Assembly: GCA_028065135.1 (NCBI GenBank)
Contig: JAPTWR010000161.1
Coordinates: 1-18,356 of the forward strand
Reading direction: 5' to 3'
Length of the DNA stretch: 18,356 bases
Source of the DNA: Acidithiobacillus sp.
GTDB taxonomy: Bacteria > Pseudomonadota > Gammaproteobacteria > Acidithiobacillales > Acidithiobacillaceae
Of the stretch, positions 7,874 through 15,274 are shown piece by piece. The notes beneath the pieces were generated by a model. That model worked only from the letters and a program-made list of their open reading frames with translations, had not been told where the DNA came from and made no database searches. Each line of letters starts with the position of its first letter. Within the stretch, counting starts at the first letter, position 1. A program made the translations under genes and the position numbers.

Positions 7874-9091
7874 ATGGATCAAGGGCAGCAACTCTTCACA
7901 CTGGCTTTGGGTTTGGTGCCGCCGTGGGCGGTGGATGATGTGTGGTTTACGGTGGAGGAAAAGCGGCTGGACCTGCATGTGAACTTCCCAAGAGGTAGTC
8001 ACTTCCCTTGTCCGATCTGCGGGCAGGACTGCCCGGTCTCTGACACCCAGGAGAAGGTCTGGCGTCACCTGGACTTCTTTCAGCATGCGGCCTATCTGCA
8101 CGCCCGAATACCGCGTGTGCAGTGCCCCGAGCATGGCATTCACCTGGTCCCCGTGCCCTGGGCGCGGGAAGGATCGGGATTCACGCTGCTCTTTGAGGTG
8201 CTAGTCATGGCCATGGTCCGGGATATGCCCGTACGGACTGTCGCCCAATTGATTCGGGAGACCGACCAGCGACTCTGGAGGGTGATCGACCATTATGTCT
8301 CCAAAACCCGTAAGGCCGTGGACATGTCGGATGTCCACGCCATCGGTGTCGATGAAACCAGCAGCCGACGTGGGCATGATGACATCACCTTCTTCGTGGA
8401 CCTGCGGGAAAAGCGCCTGCTCTTAGCCACACCTGGCAAGGATGCCCAGACCTTCGCGCAATTCGCCGGGGATCTGTGGGCCCACGGGGGACGTGCCGAG
8501 GCCGTCTCCGAGGTCAGCATGGACCTCTCGCCGGTCTTCCAGAAAGGGGCCGCAGAGCACCTGCCTCATGCCCAGATCACCTTTGATCGTTTCCACCTCA
8601 TGAAGCTCGTCAATGAGGCCGTGGATGCCGTACGCAAGGGCGAAGCCCTCTACCAGCCCGACCTCAAGAAAAGCCGCTGGCTTTGGCTCAAGAACCCCGG
8701 GAAGCTTAACGCCAAGCAGAAAGCAAAGCTCCAGGATCTCCTCAAGAACCAGAACCTCAAGACGACCCAGGCCTATCAGTTCCGCCTGCCCTTCCTGGAG
8801 ATCTTCACGCTCCAAAACAGCCAACAAGGCGCAACGCTGCTGAAGGCCTGGATGGAGAACGCCAAGGCCAGCGGATTACCACCCCTGGTCAAGGTCGCCT
8901 ACACTCTCATGAATCACTGGGGCGATATGCTCCGCTGGTTCGAGAGCCAGATTACCAACGGGATTCTAGAAGGCTTCAACAGTCTTCTGCAGGCCGCCAA
9001 TGCCAAAGCCCCTGGCTATAGCACCCATAAGAACTTCATCGCCATGGCCTACCTCATCCTGGGCAAGCTGGATCTCAGGTTACCCACATGA
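7874..9091 (+). CDS. tnpA: ISL3-family transposase
   Basis: This 405-residue DDE transposase is full length for ISL3. The N-terminal zinc finger is Cys46-PI-Cys49 with Cys84-PE-His87, followed by a helix-turn-helix region (about 108-140: LVMAMVRDMPVRTVAQLIRE and on). The catalytic DDE domain shows Asp160 in AIGVDETSSRRGH, Asp217 in VSMDLSP, a TFDRFH motif at 236-241 typical of the family, and Glu366 in NGILEGFN. GAGGG at 7864-7868 is the ribosome site for ATG 7874. No frameshift is visible, so it is probably functional. Its TGA (9089-9091) overlaps an ATG at 9088 inside the right terminal repeat that reads out into the polymerase gene. Confidence 0.95.
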   Translation: MDQGQQLFTLALGLVPPWAVDDVWFTVEEKRLDLHVNFPRGSHFPCPICGQDCPVSDTQEKVWRHLDFFQHAAYLHARIPRVQCPEHGIHLVPVPWAREGSGFTLLFEVLVMAMVRDMPVRTVAQLIRETDQRLWRVIDHYVSKTRKAVDMSDVHAIGVDETSSRRGHDDITFFVDLREKRLLLATPGKDAQTFAQFAGDLWAHGGRAEAVSEVSMDLSPVFQKGAAEHLPHAQITFDRFHLMKLVNEAVDAVRKGEALYQPDLKKSRWLWLKNPGKLNAKQKAKLQDLLKNQNLKTTQAYQFRLPFLEIFTLQNSQQGATLLKAWMENAKASGLPPLVKVAYTLMNHWGDMLRWFESQITNGILEGFNSLLQAANAKAPGYSTHKNFIAMAYLILGKLDLRLPT

Positions 9092-9105
9092 AACGTCGAA
9101 GAGCC
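9081..9105 (+). repeat. IS right terminal inverted repeat with outward-reading ATG
   Basis: It begins TACCCACATGAAACGTCGAA and ends in GAGCC at 9105. The ATG at 9088-9090 lies within the repeat, overlaps the transposase stop and is in frame with the downstream polymerase. The adjoining base 9106 starts the second target copy. Confidence 0.88.
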
Positions 9106-9113
9106 GGAATAGA
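9106..9113 (+). repeat. Target-site duplication, right copy (GGAATAGA)
   Basis: Exact repeat of 7794-7801. Its GGA also lies 9 bases before ATG 9118 and could serve as the weak ribosome site of the polymerase gene, so the duplication rebuilds the translation signal that the insertion displaced. Confidence 0.92.
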
Positions 9114-9117
9114 TAAT

Positions 9118-10482
9118 ATGGATAAAGATGTACGCATGGTTTCTCTGCAACGAACAACCAATAAAATTGTACGTAGATTCTGGAATTCGCTTGGAATCAA
9201 AATAATATCCCCTCTGTTTATTAGCTTATTAAATACATTTGTTGCTCTTGGTGCAGCGTTCGTTCCTTCTGACTTAGTCGTTAAAGTTCTTAGTGAACCA
9301 AATGTCATATATTTGAATATGCCTTATATTTTGGTAGTTTTATCATCTGAGATTGCATTCTGTGCGGGAATATGGTTATTCCCGTTATTAAAAGGACAAC
9401 ATACTTTATCAATTTGCCGCAGTCCAACCTTATATCCTACCAGGCGATTATATTTAAAAGCCTTAAATTTAGTTTTAATATCAATCTTATATGAATTGTT
9501 TATTATCATATTTATGATTGTGTCTATAGGTCAGAAACGAATTGAGTTAGCCTTCTTAAACCCAAACATAGCTAATACGCTAAGATTATGGATAATTTCA
9601 GCGAGCCGCGTCCACGGCGTGAATTTACTTGCATTTCAATTTGGCGTTAACGCGGCTTTACTTGTTAGTTTTTTTATATTCATAAATATCAGGTTGGTAC
9701 GAGTACGAATTAGTATGTTGTCCATTCACGCACTTGCATCTATGCTATATCTGCTTGCAAGTTCGCTATCGTTATCTAGGTGGCCAATAATGGCCTATTT
9801 GTTGTCCTTAGCCGTGCTTGTTGTTCTAAAAAAGAACGCGGGTAATGGAATTGGAATTAGGCGTGTTGTAGTATTATCTTTATCTACACTTAGCATTTTA
9901 GTTTTTGTATTTATGGTTTTTTCATATATCCGAATGGGATCCGAAAACATAGCTAGATCTATTGTTGGATATACGATCGGATCGTATAATTTAGGTTCCG
10001 CTGCAATATCTAATATTTTCGTTCAGCCTTATAGTGATTCTACTTATGGTGCATTGGGAATGTTTTGGAATGCGCCCGTAATTGGACCGTATTTGAGATA
10101 TTTTGGCCGAGCATTAGGACTTGATCTTCCACGCTCCTCTGTCATAGAGATGGGAAAGACTGTTGTATTATGGTCCGATGCTGTTTCTAAAGCTAATTTT
10201 AATCCTACATATCTTTGGGATTCAATTTATGGTTTTCTTTACTCTGATATCAGCTTTTGGTACTTATTTGTATTTTTTGTCTATGGATTTGTCTCGTGGT
10301 ATTTATACGATGGATTCATCAAACTTTCTTTGTTGAAAATGCTCCTATATATTGTTTTTTTTATTAGTCTTATTACTTGGTTTACGAGCGCCTTTATATC
10401 GAACCTGCCTCTTGATGATTTCACTTTTTTTGCGGTTCTTATTGCTTTATATTTGCGAAGACAGTGGCGTTTATCTTTTTGA
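9118..10482 (+). CDS. wzy: Wzy-like oligosaccharide repeat-unit polymerase
   Basis: An integral membrane protein of 454 residues (464 if translation begins at ATG 9088 inside the IS). I can see about 11 to 13 hydrophobic segments, for example PYILVVLSSEIAFCAGIWLF, LVLISILYELFIIIFMIVSI and VVLSLSTLSILVFVFMVFSY, separated by short charged loops. A large loop between late segments holds YTIGSYNLGSAAISN and WNAPVIGPYLRYFGRALGLD, the arrangement expected of Wzy polymerases that join flipped repeat units in the periplasm. Wzy proteins share little sequence, so the call rests on topology, low G+C, and position beside wzx and the GTs. ATG 9118 is the likely native start because the pre-insertion sequence gives GGA then 9 bases then ATG. 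Promoter and leader are now separated by the IS; expression may depend on reading out of it. Confidence 0.75.
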   Translation: MDKDVRMVSLQRTTNKIVRRFWNSLGIKIISPLFISLLNTFVALGAAFVPSDLVVKVLSEPNVIYLNMPYILVVLSSEIAFCAGIWLFPLLKGQHTLSICRSPTLYPTRRLYLKALNLVLISILYELFIIIFMIVSIGQKRIELAFLNPNIANTLRLWIISASRVHGVNLLAFQFGVNAALLVSFFIFINIRLVRVRISMLSIHALASMLYLLASSLSLSRWPIMAYLLSLAVLVVLKKNAGNGIGIRRVVVLSLSTLSILVFVFMVFSYIRMGSENIARSIVGYTIGSYNLGSAAISNIFVQPYSDSTYGALGMFWNAPVIGPYLRYFGRALGLDLPRSSVIEMGKTVVLWSDAVSKANFNPTYLWDSIYGFLYSDISFWYLFVFFVYGFVSWYLYDGFIKLSLLKMLLYIVFFISLITWFTSAFISNLPLDDFTFFAVLIALYLRRQWRLSF

Positions 10483-10531
10483 TTTTTTCCATGCTTATTT
10501 GTATAATAACTGTTTAAATGATAGGTGATAA
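10483..10531 (+). promoter_or_regulatory. Short AT-rich spacer with ribosome-binding site
   Basis: The 49 bases between the polymerase and the next glycosyltransferase are AT-rich and contain AGGTGA at 10523-10528, a good ribosome site 3 bases before ATG 10532. No terminator hairpin is visible, so transcription probably continues. Confidence 0.5.
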
Positions 10532-11746
10532 ATGACACTAAAAGCTATTTGGTGCTCTTGGATTAATCCGTTTCGAAAGTATCCTGACGGTGGGTCAGAA
10601 GATATTCGTCGTCGCATTATAGTAGCGTCACGGTTTTTTAGTTCTATTGATTTGTACGCAGTAGATCGAGCGGAGAGTTTGGAATGTTTTGTTGATGTAC
10701 CTGAAAATGTACGTCTACACTTATATCCGAGACATCTCGATATACGGCTATCTAGTTGTGTTCAGCCATTACCGTCGATACTTCGGTATAATCAGCAGTT
10801 AGTGTGTGATCTCAAAAGTAAGCTGTCCTATTTAGATGTGTTATTGCCGCCGGTAATTATTTTAGAGGGCTTACAACTTTCAGGCCTTTGGCTTGACATT
10901 AGATGCACGATTGATAGGCGCTCCATTTGCATTTTACGTATGCATAATCTTGAGAGTGACTACCATCGATCTGTGTCAACTGAAAGTAAGTGGTTACGCA
11001 AACTTGGGCACAGATTGGCCGCCTATCAGTATAGAAATGCGGAGGCCAACCTGCTTAGGGACTTTGATTTTATTTATGCAGTATCCGAATCTGAGATGGA
11101 CGTTGTTCAAAAACAATATACTGATATTTGCGATAGGCTTCGCTGGGTACCACCAATTCCTGATGGCAGGGTGCTTCCGCCAGCTATACTAGACGAAAAC
11201 GGATTGTTTATTATATCATATTTCGGCGATCTAACGCTTCCCAATAATTTTGGGGGTTTTAATTGGTTTTGTTCGAAGATTCTACCGCTGTTAAGCGGCA
11301 CACAGTTTCGAGTGCACGTTGCTGGCAAGGGTAGTGAATATTTTGATCGATATCGCGGTGTTAAGGTGTTTGGTTTCGTAGATAGTATCGAACATTTCAT
11401 ATCTCAATCTCACCTGATTGTTGCACCGATTCTATCTGGCGGTGGTGTGAAAATTAAAGTGTTGGATACAATAACTACTGGTAAACCACTTTTAACCTCG
11501 TCTAAAGGATGTGAAGGATTGCCTTATGAAATCATTGGTAAGATGAATATAGCAGATTCGGAGCGTGAGTGGGTCGATGAGATAATGCGCATATCAAGCT
11601 CCTATTTGCAAGCATGCGTTAATACTGCGGAACTTCGACAGCTAGTATTATGTCGATTTGGAGAACAACAGTTTCTTGATGGATTATTGATGGATGTGAG
11701 ATATAAGTATAATAATGGTTCTTTTTCTATCAATGGTGATCGATAG
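10532..11746 (+). CDS. GT-B glycosyltransferase (GT4-like), second in the locus
   Basis: A 404-residue GT-B enzyme. The N-terminal domain has WCSWINPFRKYPDGGSEDIRRR, with the glycine pair of the acceptor loop, and the phrase ILRMHNLESDYHRS, matching YRTHNIEHRYM of the gene at 6540. The C-terminal domain starts with LFIISYFGDLTLPNNFGGFNWF and carries the donor site APILSGGGVKIKVLDTITTGKPLLTS, where Asp replaces the second Glu of the usual EX7E. It should add a sugar to the repeat unit in the cytoplasm. The start is well supported by AGGTGA at 10523-10528. AT-rich like the other core genes. It ends 1 base before the next GT2 start and is separated from the polymerase by 49 bases. Confidence 0.82.
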   Translation: MTLKAIWCSWINPFRKYPDGGSEDIRRRIIVASRFFSSIDLYAVDRAESLECFVDVPENVRLHLYPRHLDIRLSSCVQPLPSILRYNQQLVCDLKSKLSYLDVLLPPVIILEGLQLSGLWLDIRCTIDRRSICILRMHNLESDYHRSVSTESKWLRKLGHRLAAYQYRNAEANLLRDFDFIYAVSESEMDVVQKQYTDICDRLRWVPPIPDGRVLPPAILDENGLFIISYFGDLTLPNNFGGFNWFCSKILPLLSGTQFRVHVAGKGSEYFDRYRGVKVFGFVDSIEHFISQSHLIVAPILSGGGVKIKVLDTITTGKPLLTSSKGCEGLPYEIIGKMNIADSEREWVDEIMRISSSYLQACVNTAELRQLVLCRFGEQQFLDGLLMDVRYKYNNGSFSINGDR

Positions 11747-11747
11747 T

Positions 11748-12692
11748 ATGAGCTTGCCTAAACAAAGATTAGCGGTAATTATTCCGACGTTAGATGGTGG
11801 CGAAGTCTGGTTGCGCTGCCTCAATGCGTTGCGCAAGCAGGTCCCCCAGCTTGATTGCGTGATGATCATTGACTCTGGCTCAATAGATGGTACAGATAAG
11901 GCGGCACAGGAAATCGGTTATGAGGTGATACGCATCACCAAGGGGGAGTTCGACCACGGGGGTACGCGACAGGTGGCTGCCGAACGACTTGAGGAGTTCG
12001 ATGTGCTGGTTTATCTCACACAGGATGCGGTGCTGGTATCTCCCGATGCCCTAGCGCAGTTGGTGGCGCCATTTGTTGATCGCCGCGTAGGCGCTACCTA
12101 TGGACGCCAGTTGCCTAGGCTGGGCTCCAGCGCCATAGAGGCCCATGCACGCCTCTTCAATTACCCACCGCAGTCGAATATGCGAACCCTTGCAGATAAG
12201 TCGCACTTGGGTATCAAGGTAACCTTCATCTCCAATTCCTTTGCAGCCTACCGCACTGAAGCACTTATGGCAGTTGGAGGCTTTCCCGAAAGACTGATTA
12301 TGGGTGAAGACATGGTCGTGGCCGCTCGTATGCTACAGGCAGGTTGGGCTGTGGCCTATGTCGCCGAAGCCCAGGTGTGGCACTCGCACGGATATACCTT
12401 TATAAAGGAGTTCAGGCGCTATTTCGATATTGGCGTAATGCATCAGGATCAGGCTTGGATTTTACGAGATTTTGGAAAACCGGAGGGAGAGGGCGGTCGT
12501 TTTGTACGGTCTGAGATTGGGTATCTCATTAAGCGATCACCTTGGCTACTCCCTTCCGCAGTTATCCACACCGCCGTCAAGTATCTAGGCTACAAATTAG
12601 GCCAGCGCTCACAGACTTTACCTATATCTATTAATAAACGTCTGAGCATGCACAAGAGCTACTGGCGCTCACTCACACGACCAGAATCATAA
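11748..12692 (+). CDS. Glycosyltransferase family 2 (rhamnosyltransferase-like), paralogue of the first GT2
   Basis: A 314-residue GT-A enzyme beginning MSLPKQRLAVIIPTLDGGE at ATG 11748; upstream in-frame ATGs at 11715 and 11733 lie inside the preceding gene and are less likely, although GGTGAT at 11735-11740 fits 11748. Motifs shared with the gene at 999-1892 include IDSGSxDG, FDHGGTRQ, LTQDAVL, YGRQLPR, HARLFNYP, SNSFAAYR, MGEDM and HSHG, with roughly half of residues identical up to the RRYF segment. The C-terminus here is complete, with a SEIGYLIKRSPWLLPSAVIH helix region typical of these enzymes. Base composition shifts back to moderate G+C, so this gene marks the right border of the AT-rich core. 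Likely transfers rhamnose or another sugar to the lipid-linked chain; the donor is not certain. Confidence 0.87.
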   Translation: MSLPKQRLAVIIPTLDGGEVWLRCLNALRKQVPQLDCVMIIDSGSIDGTDKAAQEIGYEVIRITKGEFDHGGTRQVAAERLEEFDVLVYLTQDAVLVSPDALAQLVAPFVDRRVGATYGRQLPRLGSSAIEAHARLFNYPPQSNMRTLADKSHLGIKVTFISNSFAAYRTEALMAVGGFPERLIMGEDMVVAARMLQAGWAVAYVAEAQVWHSHGYTFIKEFRRYFDIGVMHQDQAWILRDFGKPEGEGGRFVRSEIGYLIKRSPWLLPSAVIHTAVKYLGYKLGQRSQTLPISINKRLSMHKSYWRSLTRPES

Positions 12693-12966
12693 CAGAGAAT
12701 CATTCTATGTCCAATATTATCCAGTTATCCATCTCCTCAGCACGGGTACCGAGCTTTGGCCACTTATCCACTAGGACCGTTCCAAAATTATTCTGACTCT
12801 GCCCTGTAGTGGGATTGGATTGTTGGCAATCAATCTCTAATAGGGAGGTTAACTTAAGTCAGTAACAATTACGTGGAAATAACCTTATGCTTCAGAAATA
12901 CATTCGAACTAGACTCACGGTAATCAGCGGATATCAGTAATTATGCCTACAGGAGAGCAAGCATTT
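12693..12966 (+). other. 274-base gap; possible decayed coding remnant and likely promoter region
   Basis: No complete gene is seen. On the - strand, 12703-12858 is an open frame of 52 codons with no start codon (residues near its end read DKWPKLGTRAEEMDNW), ending at a stop at 12700-12702; it has a protein-like composition but I cannot name it, and it may be the tail of a lost gene or mobile element. The gap divides the glycosyltransferase block from the heptose genes, so a promoter for hddA would be expected here, but I find no clear -35/-10 pair. AGGAGAG at 12951-12957 is the ribosome site for ATG 12967. Confidence 0.4.
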
Positions 12967-14001
12967 ATGACATCTATAGTGATTCGTGCACGAGCTCCAT
13001 TGCGGCTAGGTTTGGCTGGTGGTGGTACCGATGTATCGCCATATTGCGACCTCCACGGTGGTTATGTTCTGAACGCTACCATTGACCGATATGCGTATGC
13101 GGTAATCCGTCTGCATGAAGGAAAGCAAATCCGTTTTGCAGCGACGGATCTTCAAGCTGAGGAGTGCGCCTCTATAGAGGACGCTATTGGTGTGGATGGC
13201 CGGCTCAAATTACACAAGGCTGTGTACAATCATATGGTCCAGACATACAACGGCGGAAGGAACCTACCTTTAGATCTTATTACGTTTTGCGACGCGCCTG
13301 CTGGTTCTGGGCTGGGCTCTTCGTCTACACTCGTAGTTGCCATCATACGGGCGTTTACCGAGCTGCTCAATGTACCGCTGGATGATTATGCTATTGCTCA
13401 GCTCGCATTTCATATAGAACGTGTAGAATGCGGACTGCAGGGTGGGCGTCAGGATCAGTATTCAGCGACGTTTGGTGGATTCAACTTTATGGAGTTCTAC
13501 GACGGAGATCGTACGATCATCAACTCATTGCGGATCAAAAACTACATTATCTGTGAGCTTGAGGCCTCCCTAGTGCTCTACTATACCGGAGTATCCCGTG
13601 AGTCTGCTCGGATTATTGAAGCGCAAGCAGACAACATGCGCGCTGGATCCGAACTAGCATTGGACGCCATGCATGGACTGAAACGGGAAGCTCTGGCAAT
13701 GAAAGAGTCTCTTCTAAAGGGTGATTTCGAGGGTTTGGTTGAATCGATGCAAATGGGATGGGAGAATAAGAAACGATCCGCAACCAGTGTTTCTAATCCG
13801 CATATTGAAGAGATATATAAAGCGGCGCTTTCAGCCGGAGCTCGTGCGGGAAAAATATCGGGAGCTGGGGGTGGGGGTTTCATGATTTTTTTTGTGCCAC
13901 CAGATCGTCGAATGGATGTGATACGGGCGTTAAATCGTTATGACGGACAAGCAAGTAACTGTCACTTTACGAAAAACGGAACCCAAGCATGGAGACTATG
14001 A
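12967..14001 (+). CDS. hddA: D-glycero-alpha-D-manno-heptose 7-phosphate 1-kinase (GHMP kinase)
   Basis: It phosphorylates D-glycero-alpha-D-manno-heptose 7-phosphate at C1 with ATP to give the 1,7-bisphosphate, the second step toward GDP-D,D-heptose. The 344-residue protein is a GHMP kinase: RAPLRLGLAGGGTDVSPY (9-26), the ATP-binding PAGSGLGSSS (111-120), the GGRQDQYSATFGGFNF block (159-174) diagnostic of the HddA and related sugar-kinase group, and a C-terminal KISGAGGGGFM. I prefer ATG 12967 (AGGAGAG at 12951-12957) to ATG 12943, which would add eight residues before the conserved IVIRARAPLRLG start. The following gmhA overlaps its stop. Association with gmhA, hddC and gmhB makes the heptose substrate much more likely than fucose or galactose. 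Confidence 0.92.
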   Translation: MTSIVIRARAPLRLGLAGGGTDVSPYCDLHGGYVLNATIDRYAYAVIRLHEGKQIRFAATDLQAEECASIEDAIGVDGRLKLHKAVYNHMVQTYNGGRNLPLDLITFCDAPAGSGLGSSSTLVVAIIRAFTELLNVPLDDYAIAQLAFHIERVECGLQGGRQDQYSATFGGFNFMEFYDGDRTIINSLRIKNYIICELEASLVLYYTGVSRESARIIEAQADNMRAGSELALDAMHGLKREALAMKESLLKGDFEGLVESMQMGWENKKRSATSVSNPHIEEIYKAALSAGARAGKISGAGGGGFMIFFVPPDRRMDVIRALNRYDGQASNCHFTKNGTQAWRL

Positions 14002-14597
14002 TGCGGTCGTATATTCAGATGCAGATTGCGTGCGCGAAAGAGCTTTTGGAAAACATGGCAAGCGATACGGTGCTCCAGGAGAATCTGCATCGTGCTGCGA
14101 TGACCTGTGTCGATTGCTTGCACGGTGGCGGGAAGTTATTGCTAGCAGGCAATGGGGGCAGTGCGGCAGATGCCCAACATATAGCTGGAGAGCTGGTAAG
14201 CCGTTTCATGTTCGATCGACCAGGGCTTCCGGCTGTAGCTCTAACCACGGATACATCCATTCTAACGGCTATTGGCAACGATTATGGGTATGAAGATTTG
14301 TTCGCACGACAGATCCAGGCCTTGGGTAGGCGGGGAGACGTGCTGATTGCTTATAGTACGTCCGGAAAGTCTGCCAACATACTACGGGCACTGGAAACGG
14401 CCCAGGGTAAGGAAATGGTGACTATCGGCTACACCGGCAACTGTGGCGGTCCTATGCGGAATCTCTGCGATATCTTGTTGGAGATTCCATCTTCGGGAAC
14501 GCCGAAGATACAGGAGGGTCACTTGGTGCTTGGACACATTTTGTGTGGTCTGATAGAGAACGCCATCTTTGGCGATGGCGACAACGAATGGAAGTGA
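13989..14597 (+). CDS. gmhA: Sedoheptulose 7-phosphate isomerase
   Basis: It isomerises sedoheptulose 7-phosphate to D-glycero-D-manno-heptose 7-phosphate, the first committed heptose step, as a SIS-domain tetramer. The 202 residues include GNGGSAADAQHIAGEL (54-69), LTTDTSILTAIGNDYGYEDL (85-104), STSGKSANI (123-131) and IQEGHLVLGHILCGLIE (174-190). His64, Glu68, Gln175 and His183 align in spacing with the metal and catalytic residues His61, Glu65, Gln172 and His180 described for characterised GmhA. Starts at 13989, 13998 and 14001 are all in frame; GGA 8 bases before 13989 or GGAG 6 bases before 14001 could serve. It overlaps hddA by 13 bases from the first start, and hddC by 10. Confidence 0.93.
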   Translation: METMMRSYIQMQIACAKELLENMASDTVLQENLHRAAMTCVDCLHGGGKLLLAGNGGSAADAQHIAGELVSRFMFDRPGLPAVALTTDTSILTAIGNDYGYEDLFARQIQALGRRGDVLIAYSTSGKSANILRALETAQGKEMVTIGYTGNCGGPMRNLCDILLEIPSSGTPKIQEGHLVLGHILCGLIENAIFGDGDNEWK

Positions 14598-15274
14598 TCG
14601 TTCTAGCGGGAGGTTTTGGTACACGCCTGAGAGAGGTTGTGCCCGACTTACCTAAACCCATGGCTCCAGTTTCTGGGAAGCCTTTCCTTGAACTGGTATT
14701 GCAAGCGCTTTGTCGTCAAGGTGTGGATTCTATCATCCTTTCTGTGGGCTACAAAGCGGATGCAATATCCAGACATTTTGGCGACCGATTTGAGGGTGCA
14801 ACCGTACGATACTCGGTAGAAAAGGTTCCGCTCGGTACCGGTGGCGCTGTGCATCAGGCTTTGGCGATGTGTGAAGGCGATCACGTATTGGTATTAAACG
14901 GTGATAGCTACGTAGATTTGGACATTCTCGAGCTTGAAAACATTTGGCGCGATAGACGTATCCCATTGATTATCGCGCACGAGGTCGAAGACAGCGCACG
15001 ATATGGGCGTATAGAAACGAAAAATGAGAGAGTCGTTGGCTTCTCTGAAAAAGGTATGCATGGACCCGGTTTAATCAATGCGGGCGGTTACGTATTTCCA
15101 ACATTTATATTAAATAACTTTCCGCAAGGGTCATCCTTTTCATTGGAGAATGATTTTCTTAAGGACACTGTTGCTCGGATCAACGTCGGTTTATACATTA
15201 CGCGCGGTCGCTTCATTGATATTGGCATTCCAGAGGATTATCGACGGGCGCAAGACCTTCTGGCTGGCTTATGA
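14588..15274 (+). CDS. hddC: D-glycero-alpha-D-manno-heptose 1-phosphate guanylyltransferase
   Basis: It joins GTP with D-glycero-alpha-D-manno-heptose 1-phosphate to form GDP-D,D-heptose and pyrophosphate, the last pathway step. The 228-residue protein is a compact nucleotidyltransferase: VLAGGFGTRLREVVPDLPKP (5-24) is the nucleotide-binding signature, LGTGGAVHQA (82-91) and LNGDSYVDLD (103-112) hold the metal-binding Asp. The reading frame continues upstream to 14543, but ATG 14588 gives the canonical start just before the first strand; it overlaps gmhA by 10 bases. RmlA- or ManC-type enzymes share the fold, but the short length and the hddA-gmhA-gmhB neighbours support HddC. Its stop overlaps the gmhB ATG (ATGA at 15271). 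Confidence 0.9.
   Translation: MEVIVLAGGFGTRLREVVPDLPKPMAPVSGKPFLELVLQALCRQGVDSIILSVGYKADAISRHFGDRFEGATVRYSVEKVPLGTGGAVHQALAMCEGDHVLVLNGDSYVDLDILELENIWRDRRIPLIIAHEVEDSARYGRIETKNERVVGFSEKGMHGPGLINAGGYVFPTFILNNFPQGSSFSLENDFLKDTVARINVGLYITRGRFIDIGIPEDYRRAQDLLAGL

Larger units (their letters stand above)
7802..9105 (+). mobile_element. Complete ISL3-family insertion sequence, ISAfe1-like
   Basis: This 1304-base element is bounded by an exact 8-base target duplication and imperfect terminal inverted repeats (18 of 25 positions match between 7802-7826 and the reverse complement of 9081-9105). The right end finishes in GAAGAGCC, the reverse complement of the GGCTCTTC common at ISL3 termini; the left end (TGATCCTC) is diverged from it. 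It encodes one intact transposase in the same direction as the surrounding genes. Length and sequence recall ISAfe1 of Acidithiobacillus ferrooxidans; that identification is from memory. It is clearly more G+C rich than the DNA on either side, so it is a later arrival in the AT-rich core. Confidence 0.92.

Noticed and set aside
7766..8143. - strand frame of 125 codons across the IS left end
   Set aside because: It crosses the IS boundary defined by the target duplication and is antisense to the transposase, so it cannot be a native gene.
8423..8827. - strand frame of 134 codons inside the transposase gene
   Set aside because: Typical G+C-rich antisense shadow of the transposase; no motif seen.
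13940..14293. + strand frame of 117 codons over the hddA-gmhA junction
   Set aside because: It overlaps two well-supported genes in another frame and has no recognisable content.
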